A stretch of 8,669 nt of DNA from Chlorobiota bacterium (lineage in GTDB: Bacteria; Bacteroidota; Ignavibacteria; Ignavibacteriales; Ignavibacteriaceae). The position numbers were made by a program, and so were the translations under genes. This document shows positions 6,032 through 8,669 of the stretch, one piece after another (within the stretch, counting starts at the first letter, position 1; every line of letters starts with the position of its first letter). The notes under the pieces were generated by a model that had not been told where the DNA came from, did not search any database, and saw only the letters and a program-made list of their open reading frames with translations. Where the stretch lies: the NCBI GenBank assembly GCA_008363265.1, contig RHKR01000212.1:1-8669 (forward strand), read 5' to 3'.

Positions 6032-6874
6032 ATGATCGATCCGGTTGATGGATACAAAACAGCTTTAAAGCTCGCCGGCGAGCACTATGAGAATTTTCCC
6101 GTGGTCTCGCTTTTCGTTCCGCGTAGACTACGAAAAGATGTGGCGATAATTTACTGGTTCGCCCGGACAGCCGACGATATCGCTGATGAGGGCGACACAC
6201 ATCCCGAAGAACGGCTAAGGCTACTGGATGCTTTCCAGCTCAGATTTGAGGAAACCTTAAAGTCCAGGTATATCGATTCCCTTGATATTGCTCTCCACAC
6301 TACAATCCGGCAGCGAAATCTCGACCCACAACTTTTTCTCGACCTTGTTTCAGCTTTCCGTCAGGACATAACTGTGAAAAGATACGACGATTTTGATGAT
6401 ATCCTCGGCTATTGCAGCAGGTCGGCAAATCCCGTCGGCAGGCTGATACTTCAACTTCACGGTTATTATGACAGGGAAAGAAGAGACTTTTCTGATAAAA
6501 TATGCACTTCGCTTCAGTTAATTAACTTTTATCAGGACTTAAAGATTGATTTTTTGCGCGACAGATTATATATTCCGATAAAGGAAATTTTATCTTTTGG
6601 GCTTGATGAGTCTCTGATGATTGAGACCAACCGGAATGACCGGTTGGAAGAACTGCTGAAGTTCCAGGTCGACAGATCGGTTGCGCTCATGAAAGAAGGA
6701 CTTCCGCTGATTGATCTGCTTGAAGGCAGATTAAGAGTACAGATCGCTGCCACGTGCGAAGGCGGTCTGGCGATAGCAAAGAAAATCGCGAAATCGGGCT
6801 ATTCCAGTTATCTTCAGCGCCCGAGATTAAGTAAATACGATTATTTTAATTTATTCATCAAATCAATATTCTAA
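6032..6874 (+). CDS. hpnC: Hydroxysqualene synthase HpnC (squalene/phytoene synthase family)
   Basis: HpnC converts presqualene diphosphate to hydroxysqualene, the middle step of the bacterial HpnD-HpnC-HpnE route to squalene. The 280-residue length is usual. The N-terminal ENFPVVSLFVPRRLR and the FARTADDIADEGD box (D48-D49-x-x-D52-E53, the first Mg-diphosphate motif) are characteristic of HpnC. YCSRSANPVGRL (127-138) and the second aspartate motif in QLINFYQDLKIDFLRDRLYIP (162-182, D169 and D173) complete the active site. No Shine-Dalgarno precedes the ATG, and the 5' end lies immediately after the long hairpin. The stop codon shares a base with the start of hpnD (TAATG, 6872-6876). Phytoene synthase is the main alternative; the HpnC-type motifs and the hpnC-D-E order favour HpnC. 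Confidence 0.88.
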   Translation: MIDPVDGYKTALKLAGEHYENFPVVSLFVPRRLRKDVAIIYWFARTADDIADEGDTHPEERLRLLDAFQLRFEETLKSRYIDSLDIALHTTIRQRNLDPQLFLDLVSAFRQDITVKRYDDFDDILGYCSRSANPVGRLILQLHGYYDRERRDFSDKICTSLQLINFYQDLKIDFLRDRLYIPIKEILSFGLDESLMIETNRNDRLEELLKFQVDRSVALMKEGLPLIDLLEGRLRVQIAATCEGGLAIAKKIAKSGYSSYLQRPRLSKYDYFNLFIKSIF

Positions 6875-7023
6875 TGTCGTTAGAACAGGCAAAAGAGATA
6901 TCAAAGAAAAGTAAAAGCAGTTTTTACTATGCTTTTAATCTGCTACCTGCTCCTCAGCGGGACGCGATGACCACAGCACGTTCTTACCAATTGGAGAAAA
7001 GAGCTCGAACTCGCTTTCAATGA
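6874..7023 (+). pseudogene. hpnD: Presqualene diphosphate synthase HpnD, N-terminal part of a disrupted gene
   Basis: HpnD condenses two farnesyl diphosphates into presqualene diphosphate. ATG 6874, coupled to the hpnC stop, opens a frame with the HpnD N-terminus: SKKSKSSFYYAFNLLP followed by APQRDAM (up to residue 32). Homology then stops after about TTA, and 16 out-of-frame residues lead to TGA 7021-7023. The next expected block, YAFCR-x-x-DDI-x-D in the family, is missing, so the first aspartate-rich motif that binds Mg and diphosphate is lost. The continuation is in the +1 frame from about 6977. The 49-residue product cannot be an enzyme. Confidence 0.8.
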
Positions 7024-7654
7024 CGATTCCCATTACTCACTCCTTAACCGCGTTGCCGGTACGATCAAACAGTTCAACATTCCTGTAGATCCATTCTTTG
7101 AACTTATCAAGGGGATGGAAATGGATCTGACGATCAGAAGATACCAGACCTTTGAACAGTTGAGACTTTACTGTTACAGGGTTGCATCAACTGTCGGGTT
7201 GATGTGCATTGAGATATTCGGTTACAAGCACAAAAGCGCGATCGAATTTGCTGAAAATCTCGGAATAGCCCTGCAGCTTACGAACATTCTCCGCGATATC
7301 AAGAAAGATGCCGAGAAAGACAGAATCTATCTTCCGCTTGATGATCTGAAAAACTTTGGATACACCGAACATGATCTGATGAATTCGGTGTACAATGAAC
7401 GATTCATTAAACTCATGGAGTTTCAGGTTACAAGAGCGGTCGAATATTTCAACAAGGCCACTGCCGCCCTCAACAAAGAAGACAAGGGTAACATGTTCGC
7501 CGCCAGGGCAATGCAGCACATCTATTTCAGGATCCTTAAAAACATTATCCGTGAAAATTACGATATCTACCACAGAGACGTAAACATCTCGAAAGTGGAG
7601 AAAGTCGGAATTTCACTCGGAGTCTGGGCTAAATACCGCCTCGTTTACGGATGA
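6971..7654 (+). pseudogene. hpnD: Presqualene diphosphate synthase HpnD, C-terminal part of the disrupted gene
   Basis: The frame opens after TGA 6968-6970. From 6977 it reads HVLTNWRKELELAFNDD, the family segment that normally follows the first aspartate motif by about 15-20 residues. It continues with GMEMDLTIRRYQTFEQLRLY and YRVASTVGLM, and the second aspartate motif in QLTNILRDIKKDAEKDRIYLP is intact, as is the C-terminus. The first ATG is at 7115, giving a 179-residue piece without the N-terminal half of the active site; no Shine-Dalgarno was found for it. Aligning against the neighbouring HpnC suggests 65-80 bases are missing at the junction; restoring them would give about 280 residues, the family norm. 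The stop TGA (7652-7654) overlaps the hpnE ATG (ATGA). Confidence 0.8.
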
Positions 7655-8669
7655 GTCGCGGAACTATTGTTGTTGCCGGTGCAGGTCTTGCCGGTTTGGC
7701 TGCTGCTGTCCAACTTGCCGCAGCAGGAAGAAAAATTATTCTTCTCGAATCCTCCGGAAAAGGTGGTGGCAGGGCATACTCGTTTCCTCATTCTTTTTCA
7801 TCTTTCCCCGAAAAAAAACACTATCTCGATAATGGACAGCACATACTCCTTGGATGCTACCATGAAACATTCAAATATCTGAAAACCACAGGTACCTACC
7901 AGCTCCTGAAAACACAGGAGAGAATGGAAGTGAACATGGTTAACAGGGATCAAAAGAGGTTTTTATTGCGTTCCGGCTCGCTGCCTTATCCTCTTGATCT
8001 GTTGCAGGCACTAACCGGTTTTGACCATCTCTCCATCGCTCAGAAGTTGAGCGCCATCCTCTTTATTATCAAACTCCGTTTTTTGAATCCGGATAAACTG
8101 ATGGATAAGACGGTAGCTGAATGGCTCCGTTCAGAGGGACAGACAGGTGAGTTATTTTCGGGGATCTGGGACATTTTATGTACCGGGGCGATGAATTCAT
8201 CCGCGGAAAAAGCATCTGCCGGTGTTTTTGCCCGGATTCTGAAAGTGATCTTTTTGGAGGGAAAGGAAAATTCCAGGATCGTGGTGCCGGGTACTGATCT
8301 GAGTACACTTTTCGTGGAAAATGGGGTTAAATTCATTGAAGAAATGGGAGGTGAGGTCAGATTCAGTGAACCAATTGAAGCCATCGAAATTACAGCCGGG
8401 AAGGTAATTGCGGTTGAAACAAGGGGATGCAGGATCGAAAGGCCTGATGGATTGATCATGGCAATGCCTGCTCATGCGGTTAAGAAAGTCAGGGGACTTG
8501 AAGGTGTTATTCCTGAACTGGAGGGCTATGAGATGGAGTATTCATCGATCACATCATTTCATCTCAGGATTCAGAATTACACTCTTCCGCACGATTTTGT
8601 GGCATTGATCGATTCACCGGTTCAATGGGTCTTTAACCATGGTGATCATATGTCCACGGTGACCAGCGC
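7651..8669 (+). CDS. hpnE: Hydroxysqualene dehydroxylase HpnE, FAD-dependent (partial, runs off the window)
   Basis: HpnE reduces hydroxysqualene to squalene with FAD, completing the HpnC/D/E pathway. The frame is open from ATG 7651 to the right edge, 339 codons, against about 420-440 for the family. The N-terminal Rossmann fold shows G10-A-G12-L-A-G15 with E33 ending the second strand, then GGGRAYSF. DNGQHILLGCYHET (60-73) and GAMNSSAEKAS (near 180-190) are family hallmarks, followed by VPGTDLSTLF. It belongs to the amine oxidase / carotenoid desaturase-like flavoproteins; these motifs and the position after hpnC-hpnD favour HpnE over a phytoene desaturase. The C-terminal FAD contact region lies beyond the window. 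Its start overlaps the hpnD stop, so translation is probably coupled to hpnD and would suffer if hpnD is really broken. Confidence 0.87.
   Translation, partial: MSRGTIVVAGAGLAGLAAAVQLAAAGRKIILLESSGKGGGRAYSFPHSFSSFPEKKHYLDNGQHILLGCYHETFKYLKTTGTYQLLKTQERMEVNMVNRDQKRFLLRSGSLPYPLDLLQALTGFDHLSIAQKLSAILFIIKLRFLNPDKLMDKTVAEWLRSEGQTGELFSGIWDILCTGAMNSSAEKASAGVFARILKVIFLEGKENSRIVVPGTDLSTLFVENGVKFIEEMGGEVRFSEPIEAIEITAGKVIAVETRGCRIERPDGLIMAMPAHAVKKVRGLEGVIPELEGYEMEYSSITSFHLRIQNYTLPHDFVALIDSPVQWVFNHGDHMSTVTS

Noticed and set aside
6874..7654. Programmed +1 frameshift producing functional HpnD
   Set aside because: Joining the frames still lacks the first aspartate motif, and there is no recognisable shift-prone codon or stop at the junction.
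1..8669. CRISPR array, insertion sequence, phage, toxin-antitoxin or defence genes
   Set aside because: No spaced direct repeats, no terminal inverted repeats, and no protein with motifs of those systems were seen on either strand.

Overview
The window reads as ordinary chromosome from a Gram-negative bacterium. It carries lipid A (LpxH), murein (class A PBP) and squalene/hopanoid (HpnC/D/E) genes. The best promoter, in front of the tRNA gene, has the form TTG-N19-TAnnTTTG, which is the Bacteroidota-type housekeeping promoter. With moderate GC and only occasional Shine-Dalgarno sequences, this points to the Bacteroidota/Chlorobiota/Ignavibacteriota group. That placement is an inference; no phylogenetic marker is complete here.

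Layout. Positions 2-175 are the 3' end of rnc (RNase III), whose last codons form a bidirectional terminator shared with a convergent gene for a 113-residue single-pass membrane protein (193-534, minus strand). From 727 an apparent plus-strand operon runs M1-family zinc aminopeptidase (broken), lpxH, then a class A penicillin-binding protein. Its genes overlap by 17 nt and 1 nt. Next comes tRNA-Leu(CAG) with its own promoter and a strong terminator. A single-gene unit for an unrecognised 125-residue protein (5571-5948) follows, with a strong Shine-Dalgarno and its own hairpin terminator. The last unit is hpnC-hpnD-hpnE, with start and stop codons overlapping at each junction; hpnE runs off the window.

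How the genes work together. The first operon is an envelope set: an exported or membrane-anchored peptidase, a lipid A pathway hydrolase and a murein synthase. The second is the three-enzyme bacterial route to squalene from farnesyl diphosphate: HpnD makes presqualene diphosphate, HpnC makes hydroxysqualene, and HpnE reduces it to squalene.

The main oddity is that two genes, the M1 peptidase and hpnD, carry the same kind of lesion. Each has lost an internal block (roughly 50-60 residues and 20-27 residues respectively) and also changes reading frame at the junction. Both losses remove catalytic residues (the M1 tyrosine region and the first aspartate-rich motif of HpnD), while the sequence on either side looks well conserved. 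This is either very recent gene decay or deletion-type errors in the assembly; the sequence alone cannot decide. I found no CRISPR array, transposase, integrase or phage gene, and no clear new biological system. The two uncharacterised small proteins and the paired lesions are the parts worth following up.
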